A DNA stretch of 64,000 bases from Oxalobacteraceae bacterium OTU3CAMAD1 (lineage in GTDB: Bacteria; Pseudomonadota; Gammaproteobacteria; Burkholderiales; Burkholderiaceae_D), in contig CP099650.1 in the NCBI GenBank assembly GCA_024123915.1, forward strand, positions 4,340,001-4,404,000, read 5' to 3'. Below the pieces are notes generated by a model. It did not search any database and had not been told where the DNA came from. It saw nothing but the letters and a program-made list of their open reading frames with translations. Position numbers and translations under genes: made by a program. Below, in pieces: positions 54,144-61,875 of the stretch. Position 1 is the stretch's first letter. Every line of letters starts with the position of its first letter.

Positions 54144-55610
54144 ATTACTGCTGCCAATCTGCCGCTGGACAATTCCTTCGCGTCCTTGCCGCCCGCTTTT
54201 TATACCCGGCTCATGCCCACCCCGCTACCCGCGCCCTATCTGGTCGCGGTCAGCGAGCCGGCCGCCGCCCTGATCGGCCTGAAGCCTGAACAACTGGCCG
54301 ATAGCGTCGATATCCTGATCGGCAATGCCGTTCCGGACCGCTCGCTGCCGCTGGCGGCCGTCTATTCCGGACACCAGTTCGGCGTCTGGGCCGGCCAGCT
54401 CGGCGACGGCCGCGCGATTTTGTTTGGCGAGGCGCCCACCGCCGAAGGCCCGATGGAATTGCAATGGAAAGGCGCCGGCATGACGCCCTATTCCCGCATG
54501 GGCGACGGCCGCGCCGTGCTGCGCTCGTCGATCCGCGAATTCCTGTGCTCGGAAGCGATGCATGCGCTGGGCATTCCGACCTCGCGCGCCTTGTCTGTCG
54601 CCGGCTCGGACCAGGGCGTGATGCGCGAAACGGTCGAAACGTCGGCCGTCGTGGTGCGCATGGCGCCTAGCTTCGTGCGCTTCGGCTCGTTCGAGCACTG
54701 GTTCTACCGCAACAAGCCGGACGAGCTGAAAATCCTGGCCGACTACGTGATCGACCGGTTTTACCCGGAGTTACGCGCCGAAGACAACCCGTATGTGGGC
54801 CTGCTGCGTGAAGTTTCCGTCCGCACCGCGCACATGATCGCGCACTGGCAGGCGGTCGGCTTCATGCACGGCGTGATGAACACCGACAATATGTCGATCC
54901 TGGGTTTGACGATAGACTACGGCCCGTTCGGCTTCATGGAAGCCTTCGACCCCGACCATATCTGCAACCACACCGATCAACAGGGCCGCTACTCGTACAG
55001 CAACCAGCCGCAGGTCGGCCACTGGAACTGCTACGCGCTGGGCCAGGCGCTGCTGCCGTTGATCGGCGAGGTCGAGGCCGCACAGGCCGCGCTCGATGTC
55101 TATCAACCGGCGTTCGCCGCCAAGCTGGACGAGCTGCTGCACGCCAAGCTGGGACTGGCACAGCTTGAGCAACACGCCGACGCCGACCGCGCGCTGTTCG
55201 ACGCCATGTTTGCGCTAATGCAGGCCAACGGCGTCGATTTCACCCTCTTCTTCCGCAAACTGAGTGGCCTGCAGGCGGCCGACGCCAGCGGCGACGAACC
55301 ACTGCGCGACCTGTTCATCGACCGTCCCGCCTTCGACGCCTGGGCCATCCAGTACCGTGAGCGTCTGCAAGCCGAGGCCAGCGACGATGCCCAACGCCAG
55401 CTTGCGATGAACAAAATCAACCCCAAATATGTGCTGCGTAACTATCTGGCCCAAGTGGCCATCGAAAAAGCGCAAAACAAGGACTTTTCCGAGGTGGCGC
55501 GCCTGCTGGCGGTATTGCAGCGCCCCTACGACGAACAGCCCGAGCACGACCACTACGCCGCTTTGCCGCCGGACTGGGCAAGCCATCTCGAAGTCAGCTG
55601 TTCTTCTTAA
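54144..55610 (+). CDS. selO: protein adenylyltransferase SelO (YdiU); start codon uncertain
   Basis: About 488 residues. SelO transfers AMP from ATP to Ser/Thr/Tyr of proteins using a pseudokinase fold. Visible are the N-terminal [12 protein letters not shown] block, [42 protein letters not shown] and the catalytic [20 protein letters not shown]. The frame is open back to a TGA at 54129 but has no ATG or GTG before the conserved N-terminus. The TTG at 54186 would cut into the family block. ATT 54144 (GGAT 7 bp upstream) or CTG 54159 are possible starts, or the ATG was lost. msrB follows 14 bp downstream, a common pairing. Confidence 0.9.
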   Translation: MTAANLPLDNSFASLPPAFYTRLMPTPLPAPYLVAVSEPAAALIGLKPEQLADSVDILIGNAVPDRSLPLAAVYSGHQFGVWAGQLGDGRAILFGEAPTAEGPMELQWKGAGMTPYSRMGDGRAVLRSSIREFLCSEAMHALGIPTSRALSVAGSDQGVMRETVETSAVVVRMAPSFVRFGSFEHWFYRNKPDELKILADYVIDRFYPELRAEDNPYVGLLREVSVRTAHMIAHWQAVGFMHGVMNTDNMSILGLTIDYGPFGFMEAFDPDHICNHTDQQGRYSYSNQPQVGHWNCYALGQALLPLIGEVEAAQAALDVYQPAFAAKLDELLHAKLGLAQLEQHADADRALFDAMFALMQANGVDFTLFFRKLSGLQAADASGDEPLRDLFIDRPAFDAWAIQYRERLQAEASDDAQRQLAMNKINPKYVLRNYLAQVAIEKAQNKDFSEVARLLAVLQRPYDEQPEHDHYAALPPDWASHLEVSCSS

Positions 55611-55624
55611 GCGAGCACCAATCC

Positions 55625-56023
55625 ATGACCACTAAAGTGACCAAATCCGACGCCGAATGGCGCGACATGCTGGACCCGATGGAGTACCAAGTGACGCGGC
55701 ATGCCGCCACCGAGCGTGCATTTACCGGCAAATTCTGGGATCATCACGAGCACGGCATCTACACCTGCGTGTGCTGCGACACGCCGCTGTTCCGTTCCGA
55801 CGCCAAATTCGATTCCGGCTGCGGCTGGCCGAGCTATTTCGAAGCACTGGATCCCGCTAACGTGATCGAGAAAACCGACCGAACCCATGGTATGCTGCGC
55901 ACCGAAATCATTTGCGCGGTATGCGATGCCCACCTGGGCCACGTGTTCCCGGACGGCCCGCCGCCGACCGGCCTGCGCTATTGCATCAACTCGGCCTCAT
56001 TGCGATTCGATCCACAAGACTAA
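55625..56023 (+). CDS. msrB: peptide-methionine (R)-S-oxide reductase
   Basis: 132 residues. It reduces methionine-R-sulfoxide in proteins. Features: [17 protein letters not shown], zinc-binding CVCCDTPLF and [25 protein letters not shown], and the catalytic Cys in [11 protein letters not shown]. All four zinc cysteines (two CxxC) are present. Located between selO and yciB. Confidence 0.96.
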   Translation: MTTKVTKSDAEWRDMLDPMEYQVTRHAATERAFTGKFWDHHEHGIYTCVCCDTPLFRSDAKFDSGCGWPSYFEALDPANVIEKTDRTHGMLRTEIICAVCDAHLGHVFPDGPPPTGLRYCINSASLRFDPQD

Positions 56024-56045
56024 TAACACTAGTAAATAAGACACC

Positions 56046-56675
56046 ATGAAATTTCTGTTCGACTTTTTGCCGGTCCTGCTGTTCTTTGGCGCCTACAAGC
56101 TCTCCGGCGCCAACGCCGAGGCCTCCCAGCACTTCATCAACACTTATCTGAGCGGCATCATCTCGGGCGGTTCGGTCACGCCCGACCAGTCGCCGATCGT
56201 GCTGGCCACCCTGGTCGGCATCATCGGCACGATCGCCCAGATCGCCTACCTGAAGCTGCGCGGCCAGAAAGTCGAATTCCTCATGTGGTTCTCGCTGGGC
56301 ATGTTCGTGTTTTTCGGCGGCCTGACGATTTACTTGCACGATGAAGTATTCATCAAATGGAAACTAAGTATCGTGTATTGGTTCTTTGCGGTCGGTTTGC
56401 TGGTAAGCGAATTCATCTTTAAAAAGAATCTGATGCGCAAATCGATGGGCGAAATCATCGAACTGCCGGATGTGATCTGGTCGCGCCTCAATCTGGCGTG
56501 GATCGGTTTCTTCACCGCCATGGGCATCCTCAATTGGTATGTCGCATTCGTCCTTTATAAAGGCGATACCAGCGCCTGGGTCAGCTTCAAGGCGTTTGGA
56601 TCGACGGCCATCATGTTTGTCTTTATCGTTGCGCAGACGATTTATTTGTCGCGCCATATGAAGGATCCGACATGA
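56046..56675 (+). CDS. yciB: inner-membrane septation protein A (YciB/IspZ)
   Basis: 209 residues with five to six membrane segments. The YciB signature is MKFLFDFLPVLLFFGAYK at the N-terminus, a middle PTVFWGLI-type region seen here as LSIVYWFFAVGLLVSEF, and LNLAWIGFFTAMGILNWYVAF. It is an inner-membrane protein linked to cell division and envelope integrity. Its stop overlaps the bolA-family start by 4 bp. Confidence 0.95.
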   Translation: MKFLFDFLPVLLFFGAYKLSGANAEASQHFINTYLSGIISGGSVTPDQSPIVLATLVGIIGTIAQIAYLKLRGQKVEFLMWFSLGMFVFFGGLTIYLHDEVFIKWKLSIVYWFFAVGLLVSEFIFKKNLMRKSMGEIIELPDVIWSRLNLAWIGFFTAMGILNWYVAFVLYKGDTSAWVSFKAFGSTAIMFVFIVAQTIYLSRHMKDPT

Positions 56676-56944
56676 GCGATACCCGCATGGACCGCATGCG
56701 CGGCCGCTTCCAGGCCGCGCTGTCGCCCGTGGAATTGGTGCTGGAAGACGATTCCGCGATGCACGCCGGACACGCCGGCGCCGCCTCCGGCGGTGGTCAT
56801 TACAATGTCAGAATCGTTTCGTTACAATTCGAAGGCCTGAAACTCGTCACAAGACATCGACTCGTGTATGATTCCGTGCACGATATGATGCATAGTGAAA
56901 TACATGCATTGGCCATTACCGCATTGGCTCCGTCCGAAGTATGA
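56672..56944 (+). CDS. BolA-family protein
   Basis: 90 residues. BolA fold: RGRFQAALSPVELVLEDDSAMHAGHAG with the H-x-G-H motif, GGHYNVRIVSLQFEGL and RHRLVYDSVHDMMHSEIHALAI, where the conserved C-terminal His (EIHAL) can bind Fe-S clusters with monothiol glutaredoxins. Regulates iron-sulfur trafficking or envelope genes. In Betaproteobacteria it commonly lies between yciB and a parvulin gene, as here. Confidence 0.94.
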   Translation: MSDTRMDRMRGRFQAALSPVELVLEDDSAMHAGHAGAASGGGHYNVRIVSLQFEGLKLVTRHRLVYDSVHDMMHSEIHALAITALAPSEV

Positions 56945-57064
56945 TGTAGCGCCCGGCTAGGAGCGGTCCTATCGGTTTCAAGAATAACTGAACACAAAGA
57001 CAGATAGCTGACCGAACTCCTTCCAGGCAATTTCGCTAAAACTTTCCCCTTACAGGAATTAATA

Positions 57065-57841
57065 ATGACTTTCAAGCCAGCCAGTTTGCTGATCGCACTT
57101 CTCGTTGTCGCCGTGCCTGCATTCGCACAGAACGTTGCCGTTGTTAATGGCAAAGCCATCCCGACCTCGCGCGTCGAAGCCGTCGTCAAGCAAGTCGTCG
57201 CCCAGGGCCAGCAGCCGGACTCGCCGCAACTGCGCGACCTGATCAAGAAAGACCTGATCGGCCGTGAAGTGATGATGCAGGAAGCGGAAAAACAAGGCTT
57301 CGGCAAGGACGCTGCTGTCAAGGCGCAGATCGACAATGCCCGCCAGGCCATCATCATCAACGCGATGGTCGCCGACTATATCAAGAAGAACCCGGTCGCC
57401 GACGCTGACGTCAAGGCCGAGTACGACCGCTTCACCGCCCAGGCCGGCGACAAGGAATACCACGTGCGTCACATCCTGACCGCGACCGAAGCCGAAGCCA
57501 ACGACGTGATCGCCAAGCTCAAAGCCGGCTCGAAGTTCGAAGATCTGGCTAAGACCTCGAAAGACACCGGTTCGGCTGCCAACGGCGGCGATCTGGACTG
57601 GGCCTCCCCTTCGTCCTTCCCACCAGCGTTCTCGGCCGCCTTCGTGGCCTTGCAAAAAGGTGGCGTGACCGAGAAGCCAGTGCAGACTCCGAACGGTTTC
57701 CACGTCATCAAGGTCGACGACATCCGTCCGGCCAAGCTGCCGACCCTGGAAGAAGTCAAGCCGCAGATCTCCGAAGCGCTGGCGCAGAAGAAGCTGCAGG
57801 CGTATCAGGAAGAACTGGTCAAGAAAGCAAAAGTGCAGTAA
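57065..57841 (+). CDS. periplasmic parvulin-type peptidyl-prolyl isomerase (copy 1)
   Basis: 258 residues. A signal peptide (SLLIALLVVAVPAFA) precedes a SurA/PrsA-like N-terminal helical region (VNGKAIPTSRVEAVVKQVV) and a parvulin domain (about 130-225): YHVRHILTATEAEANDVI, FEDLAKTSKDTGSAANGGDLDW and GVTEKPVQTPNGFHVIKVDD. It folds outer-membrane or exported proteins by proline isomerisation. It is followed by a terminator and by a paralogue of the same length. Confidence 0.93.
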   Translation: MTFKPASLLIALLVVAVPAFAQNVAVVNGKAIPTSRVEAVVKQVVAQGQQPDSPQLRDLIKKDLIGREVMMQEAEKQGFGKDAAVKAQIDNARQAIIINAMVADYIKKNPVADADVKAEYDRFTAQAGDKEYHVRHILTATEAEANDVIAKLKAGSKFEDLAKTSKDTGSAANGGDLDWASPSSFPPAFSAAFVALQKGGVTEKPVQTPNGFHVIKVDDIRPAKLPTLEEVKPQISEALAQKKLQAYQEELVKKAKVQ

Positions 57842-57853
57842 TGTTATAGAAGG

Positions 57854-57878
57854 CGGCGCCCTGCGGGGCGCCGTTTTT
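57854..57878 (+). terminator. terminator after parvulin copy 1
   Basis: The arms CGGCGCC and GGCGCCG pair around a 6-base loop and are followed by TTTTT (57874-57878). Confidence 0.88.
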
Positions 57879-57940
57879 GATTCTGCGTTGGTACAATGCA
57901 CCGCCGAGTGCGATTTCTTGTTTTTTTATAGGATTTAATA

Positions 57941-58717
57941 ATGATGTTGAAGCCAGCCCGTCTGTTGTTAGCACTGATCGCTGTTGTTGCAGCCCCGGTT
58001 TTCGCGCAAAACGCCGCGACCGTCAATGGAAAGGCTATTCCCGCCGCCAAGGTGGACCAGATGGTCAAACAAGTGGTCGCCCAAGGCCAGCAGCCCGACA
58101 GCCCGCAGCTGCGCGAAATGGTCAAGAAGGAACTGATCGGTCGCGAAGTGCTGCTGCAGGAAGCCAGCAAGCAAGGCTATGGCGCCAAGCCGGAAGTGAA
58201 GTCGGCCATCGACAACGCCGCGCAAAGCATCACCATCAACGCCATGCTGGCCGACTACGTCAAGAAGAACCCGGTCAAGGACGCTGAAATCCAGGCCGAA
58301 TACGACAAGTACAAGGCCGCCGTCGGCGACAAGGAATACCACTCGCGCCACATCCTGGTAGCCACCGAACAGGAAGCCAAGGACATCATCGCCAAGCTCA
58401 AAGCCGGCGGCAAGTTCGAAGAACTGGCCAAGGTATCGAAAGACGGTTCGGCCAACAACGGCGGCGATCTGGGCTGGATGACTCCCGCCAAGCTGGTCAA
58501 GCCTTTCGCTGACGCCATGATTGCCCTGAAACCAGGCGCGATCACCGAAACCCCGGTCAAGACCGAGTTCGGCTACCACGTCATCAAGCTGGAAGAGTCG
58601 CGCGCCACCAAGCTGCCGGCGCTGGCCGAAGTCAAAGGCCAGGTGTCCGAGGCGCTGCAACAGAAGAAGATCGCCGCTTACCGCGACGAACTGATCAAGA
58701 AAGCCAAGGTCCAGTAA
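57941..58717 (+). CDS. periplasmic parvulin-type peptidyl-prolyl isomerase (copy 2)
   Basis: 258 residues, the same length as copy 1 and clearly paralogous (VNGKAIPAAKVDQMVKQVV, QGQQPDSPQLR, GREVLLQEASKQG). The parvulin domain has YHSRHILVATEQEAKDII, FEELAKVSKDGSANNGGDLGW and TETPVKTEFGYHVIKLEE. A signal peptide is present (LLLALIAVVAAPVFA). Likely arose by tandem duplication, giving a second foldase with its own terminators. Confidence 0.93.
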   Translation: MMLKPARLLLALIAVVAAPVFAQNAATVNGKAIPAAKVDQMVKQVVAQGQQPDSPQLREMVKKELIGREVLLQEASKQGYGAKPEVKSAIDNAAQSITINAMLADYVKKNPVKDAEIQAEYDKYKAAVGDKEYHSRHILVATEQEAKDIIAKLKAGGKFEELAKVSKDGSANNGGDLGWMTPAKLVKPFADAMIALKPGAITETPVKTEFGYHVIKLEESRATKLPALAEVKGQVSEALQQKKIAAYRDELIKKAKVQ

Positions 58718-58762
58718 TACTGGCAGGCTCAAGCAGTGCGGCCCGGCCGCCTGCCCTAACCG

Positions 58763-58797
58763 AACGCCCGATGAAGTTTATCGGGCGTTTTGCTTTT
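58763..58797 (+). terminator. terminator after parvulin copy 2
   Basis: The perfect 10-bp arms AACGCCCGAT / ATCGGGCGTT with a 7-base loop are followed by TTTTGCTTTT. Confidence 0.92.
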
Positions 58798-58823
58798 CAG
58801 GCCACCGTATTTCAGGCCGGCTT

Positions 58824-59240
58824 TCAGCCCTTGGCGCGGCGGCGCCATTCGAACAGGCCCATGCCCGCCAGCATGGCCGCCACGAACAGCATCGCCTTGG
58901 GCTCCAGCATGCCCACGCCGACCAGCGCGGGGCCCGGGCAGAAGCCGGCGATGCCCCAGCCGATGCCGAACAGCAGCGCTCCGATCACTAACGGGCGGTC
59001 GATCTGGCGTGCGGTGGGCAGGTTGATGGGTTCGCCGGTCGGCGTCACTTTGCGCCGGGTGGCCGCCGCGAAGCCTACAAACGCCACGCCGATCGCGCCG
59101 CCCATGACGAACATCAGGGAGGGGTCCCAGGCGCCAGCCAAGTCCAGAAACCCCAGCACCTTGGCGGGATTGGCCATTCCGGACAGTATCAGGCCGAGGC
59201 CGAAAATCAGTCCGGCCAGTAATGCGGTGAATATCGCCAT
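58824..59240 (-). CDS. YeeE/YedE-family sulfur transporter, second half (DUF6691-like)
   Basis: 138 residues with four membrane segments. Features: ALLAGLIFGLGLILSGMANPAKVLGFLDLAG and GWGIAGFCPGPALVGVG, where the G-x-C-P-G Cys is the conserved thiosulfate/sulfur relay residue of TsuA-like proteins. With the gene 10 bp upstream it forms a two-part channel of the PmpA/PmpB kind. The stop lies near the parvulin terminator on the opposite strand. Confidence 0.9.
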   Translation of the reverse strand: MAIFTALLAGLIFGLGLILSGMANPAKVLGFLDLAGAWDPSLMFVMGGAIGVAFVGFAAATRRKVTPTGEPINLPTARQIDRPLVIGALLFGIGWGIAGFCPGPALVGVGMLEPKAMLFVAAMLAGMGLFEWRRRAKG

Positions 59241-59250
59241 ATGCCCTCCC

Positions 59251-59682
59251 CTAGTTTATTAAATGACGGACCACGTAGGTGGCGGCGAATCCGGCGGCCA
59301 TAAAGGTTATGGTCGCCACCAGCGATCGTGGCGATAGCCTGGATAAACCGCAGACGCCGTGGCCGCTGGTGCAGCCAGAGCCGTAGCGGGTTCCGACGCC
59401 GACTATCAGGCCGGCGGCTATCAGGATGCCGTAATTGGGGTCGATTTGAATGGTGGGTAGTTCGGTGAATAGCCGGTAAATTAAAGGCGCGACAAGCAGG
59501 CCGGCGATGAATGCTGCGCGCCAGCTGGTATCGCCTTTTTTAGGGTGGAATAAACCGCCGATTATTCCGCTTATGCCGGCTATTCTTCCGTTGAATAGAA
59601 TGAGCAGACTCGCTGCCGCGCCGATTAATAGGCCGCCGGCTAGCGATGCCCATGGGGTGAAGGATTGCCAATCAATGGACAT
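59251..59682 (-). CDS. YeeE/YedE-family sulfur transporter, first half
   Basis: 143 residues with four membrane segments. [28 protein letters not shown] and [24 protein letters not shown] contain the two conserved cysteines of the family pore. Such paired short proteins import thiosulfate or related sulfur species; no sulfur-dioxygenase or rhodanese gene is seen next to them here. Confidence 0.9.
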   Translation of the reverse strand: MSIDWQSFTPWASLAGGLLIGAAASLLILFNGRIAGISGIIGGLFHPKKGDTSWRAAFIAGLLVAPLIYRLFTELPTIQIDPNYGILIAAGLIVGVGTRYGSGCTSGHGVCGLSRLSPRSLVATITFMAAGFAATYVVRHLIN

Positions 59683-59782
59683 CGTTGTTCCTTTTTGCGA
59701 TCGAGCGATGGGTTGGTGTTGTGTTGATTTGTACTATAGCATCTGCACTCGGTATTTGTTTTTGGGGCCGTCGGCGGAGCTT

Positions 59783-59816
59783 GGCGGATTACGCTGCGCT
59801 AATCCGCCCTACGTGG
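59783..59816. repeat. single copy of the palindromic intergenic repeat
   Basis: GGCGGATTACGCTGCGCTAA followed by TCCGCCCTACGTGG matches the elements at 7800, 30511 and 37856. It lies in the gap between the sulfur transporter genes and the AlkD-like gene; the remainder of 59683-59921 shows nothing else. Confidence 0.88.
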
Positions 59817-59921
59817 TTTAGATGGGCGCTTGGCCCACCGGCCTTGCCAAGTTGCACCAGATTCTGGCGGTTACGTGCTAATATTTAGCTTGAATCCATC
59901 ACCGGTAGCCCTTGCGTACCC

Positions 59922-60677
59922 ATGAAACCGGATATCGCGGCCATTGCGCTCGCCCTTCAAGAGGTTGCCGATCCTTCGCGTGGCGCGCCCATGGCCGCCT
60001 ATATGCGCGATCAGTTCGAGTTTCTCGGCATTGGTACGCCGGCGCGCCGCGCGGCGACCAGGCAGCTTTACAAGGGAATGAAATCACACAGCGCGGACGA
60101 ATTGATTGCAATGGCGCGGGCGCTTTGGAATTACCGTGAGCGGGAATATCAATATGCGGCCATCGATTTACTCGCCATGCACGCTAATAAACTCGATGTC
60201 GGGCATTTGCCCTTTTTGATGGAATTGATGCAATCGAAATCGTGGTGGGATACGGTCGATGCGATCGCATCAGTAGTCGGCAAGGTTTTGCGATATCGGC
60301 ATGACGGTATGGATCAGGCCATCGGCCACGAGAATATGTGGGTGCGGCGGGTCGCGATATTGCATCAATTGGGATGGCGGGATAAAACGGATGAGGCCCT
60401 GCTCTTTTCTTATTCGCTGCAACGCGCGCATGAAAAGGAGTTCTTTATTCAGAAAGCCATCGGCTGGGCGCTGAGGGATTACGCGCGCCACAATCCGCAG
60501 GCCGTGCGGGAGTTTACCCTGACGGAGAAAGCCAGGCTTTCTCCGCTCAGTTATCGGGAGGCGAATAAACACTTCCCCCCCCGATACTTAAAACACGCCG
60601 ATTACTTCGCCGCTTGCTTGCGACGACGACGTGCGGCCACGCCGATAGCGGCCATACCCAACAGCATCATGCCGTAG
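59922..60677 (+). CDS. alkD: DNA alkylation repair protein, AlkD-like, with frame-altered C-terminus
   Basis: 251 residues as read. HEAT-repeat glycosylase family: FLGIGTPARRAATRQL at the N-terminus, ALWNYREREYQYAAIDLL, KSWWDTVDAIAS (catalytic Asp region), ENMWVRRVAILHQL and EFFIQKAIGWALRDYARHNP, then LSPLSYREANKHF, which is where the family normally ends. A run of eight C residues (60575-60582) follows. With seven C the frame would stop two codons later (TAA); with eight it continues 30 residues antisense to the PEP-CTERM gene. The core should be functional. It removes alkylated bases from DNA. Confidence 0.85.
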   Translation: MKPDIAAIALALQEVADPSRGAPMAAYMRDQFEFLGIGTPARRAATRQLYKGMKSHSADELIAMARALWNYREREYQYAAIDLLAMHANKLDVGHLPFLMELMQSKSWWDTVDAIASVVGKVLRYRHDGMDQAIGHENMWVRRVAILHQLGWRDKTDEALLFSYSLQRAHEKEFFIQKAIGWALRDYARHNPQAVREFTLTEKARLSPLSYREANKHFPPRYLKHADYFAACLRRRRAATPIAAIPNSIMP

Positions 60678-61687
60678 GTTTCAGGTTCCGGAACGGCCGC
60701 GACCGGGCCGCCAACCGGGGAACCCGCAGGCGAACCTGCCGTCAAAGGCGACAGCAGCAGGGAGCCGCAACCGCTGGCGTTGCAGCCTTGGGCCAGGATC
60801 TGGTTGTTTTCGTTGATCACGCTGGCGCTGGTGATGTTCCAGCCGGAGGCCGGATCGATCAATGAGTTCAAGTCATACGACACGCCATCGACCAGCAACA
60901 GGCCCTTGAGGAAGCTGGAATTGGTCGTATCCTGCAGCCCACCAACGGCCCAACCGGAATTATTGAGGCTTTGATAACCTACGCCGCTCGGCAGGTAATC
61001 CACGACACCGTTGAAGTAGGTGAAATGCGACATCGACGACGTATTCATACCCAACAATTGGTTATGATCGTTGGCCGCGCCGACGAAGGCCGAATCGCCA
61101 AAGACGCTCGAGTAGTCGGTCAGAACGCCGTTGCGGTACGTATATGGACTCATCCCGCCGGAGTCCGCCGGATTTCCGAAGCCGTACATCGTACCGCCCT
61201 TGCTGATGCCTATCGTGCGCATGAACTGTCCGCCCAGGCTCACGTCCGTCGTTTGGCCATTGGCGTATAGCGAGGACGTTGTTGTGTTAGCACCAAACGG
61301 CCCCGAGTGGCTGAGAATGCCAGCCACATTGCCTTGGTTGTCAATACCGTACGCCTCGAAACCGGCGATCGCCGTCAGGGAGCCTGACGAATACAGAAAG
61401 CCCCGCTCCGCGTAGTCACCGAAATTGCCGGAAATCTGGCCGGCGTCGTTGATGCCGTTGGCGAACGATATGCCCGTGGTGCCGGCGACGCCCGATACGA
61501 CGCCGCCATTGTAGATCGCGGCCTGCTGGGTGCCGGAGGCAAAAGTATAGCCAGCGACCTGGCCATGGTTGTTCATATCCAGGCCGACCAGCGAGCCCAG
61601 GGAGGTCACGGAGTACTGTCCAGGTGCGGCAGCCTGCGCGGAGAAGGTCAAGACACTCAAAATAGATGCGAGTATGCGCAGTTTCAT
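60602..61687 (-). CDS. PEP-CTERM protein with HAF repeats
   Basis: 361 residues from ATG 61687 (GAGGATTTCG upstream). After a signal peptide (ILASILSVLTFSAQA) come repeated units of the form 'I-N-N-x-G-Q-V-A/S-G-x-x' (MNNHGQVAGYTFASG, INDAGQISGNFGD, IDNQGNVAGILSHSG, INENNQILAQG), the HAF/extracellular beta-propeller-like repeat. The C-terminus has a Gly/Pro/Ser linker, VPEPETYG, a hydrophobic segment and RRRRK, the exosortase sorting tail. It should be processed by the XrtA exosortase and released to the surface or matrix. Its 3' end overlaps the AlkD-like frame by 76 bp. Confidence 0.92.
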   Translation of the reverse strand: MKLRILASILSVLTFSAQAAAPGQYSVTSLGSLVGLDMNNHGQVAGYTFASGTQQAAIYNGGVVSGVAGTTGISFANGINDAGQISGNFGDYAERGFLYSSGSLTAIAGFEAYGIDNQGNVAGILSHSGPFGANTTTSSLYANGQTTDVSLGGQFMRTIGISKGGTMYGFGNPADSGGMSPYTYRNGVLTDYSSVFGDSAFVGAANDHNQLLGMNTSSMSHFTYFNGVVDYLPSGVGYQSLNNSGWAVGGLQDTTNSSFLKGLLLVDGVSYDLNSLIDPASGWNITSASVINENNQILAQGCNASGCGSLLLSPLTAGSPAGSPVGGPVAAVPEPETYGMMLLGMAAIGVAARRRRKQAAK

Positions 61688-61712
61688 CGAAATCCTCGGT
61701 TATTAAATTAGT

Positions 61713-61726
61713 TGGCAGATTTGCCA
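61713..61726. promoter_or_regulatory. inverted repeat before the HAF PEP-CTERM gene
   Basis: TGGCA-GATT-TGCCA has perfect 5-bp arms, 26 bp upstream of the start. Its TGGC/GCC halves resemble sigma-54 pieces, but the spacing does not fit, so an operator is the better reading. Confidence 0.4.
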
Positions 61727-61800
61727 GCCAATACAATAACATTAATTATATTTTAAGAAAATACTATTCATAAGTTTTCGATAATTTTGACCATAAAGCA

Positions 61801-61836
61801 ATCGAGGCAGCGGGGATTGCTCCCGGCTGCCTCGAT
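61801..61836 (-). terminator. hairpin terminator after purL
   Basis: Perfect 11-bp arms ATCGAGGCAGC and GCTGCCTCGAT flank a 14-base loop, 40 bp after the purL stop on the minus strand. The T-run behind it is weak (TGCTTTATGG), so efficiency is uncertain. Confidence 0.65.
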
Positions 61837-61875
61837 ATTCACCGCCGCCGATTAAGCGACGGGTTTCCCTTCGTT

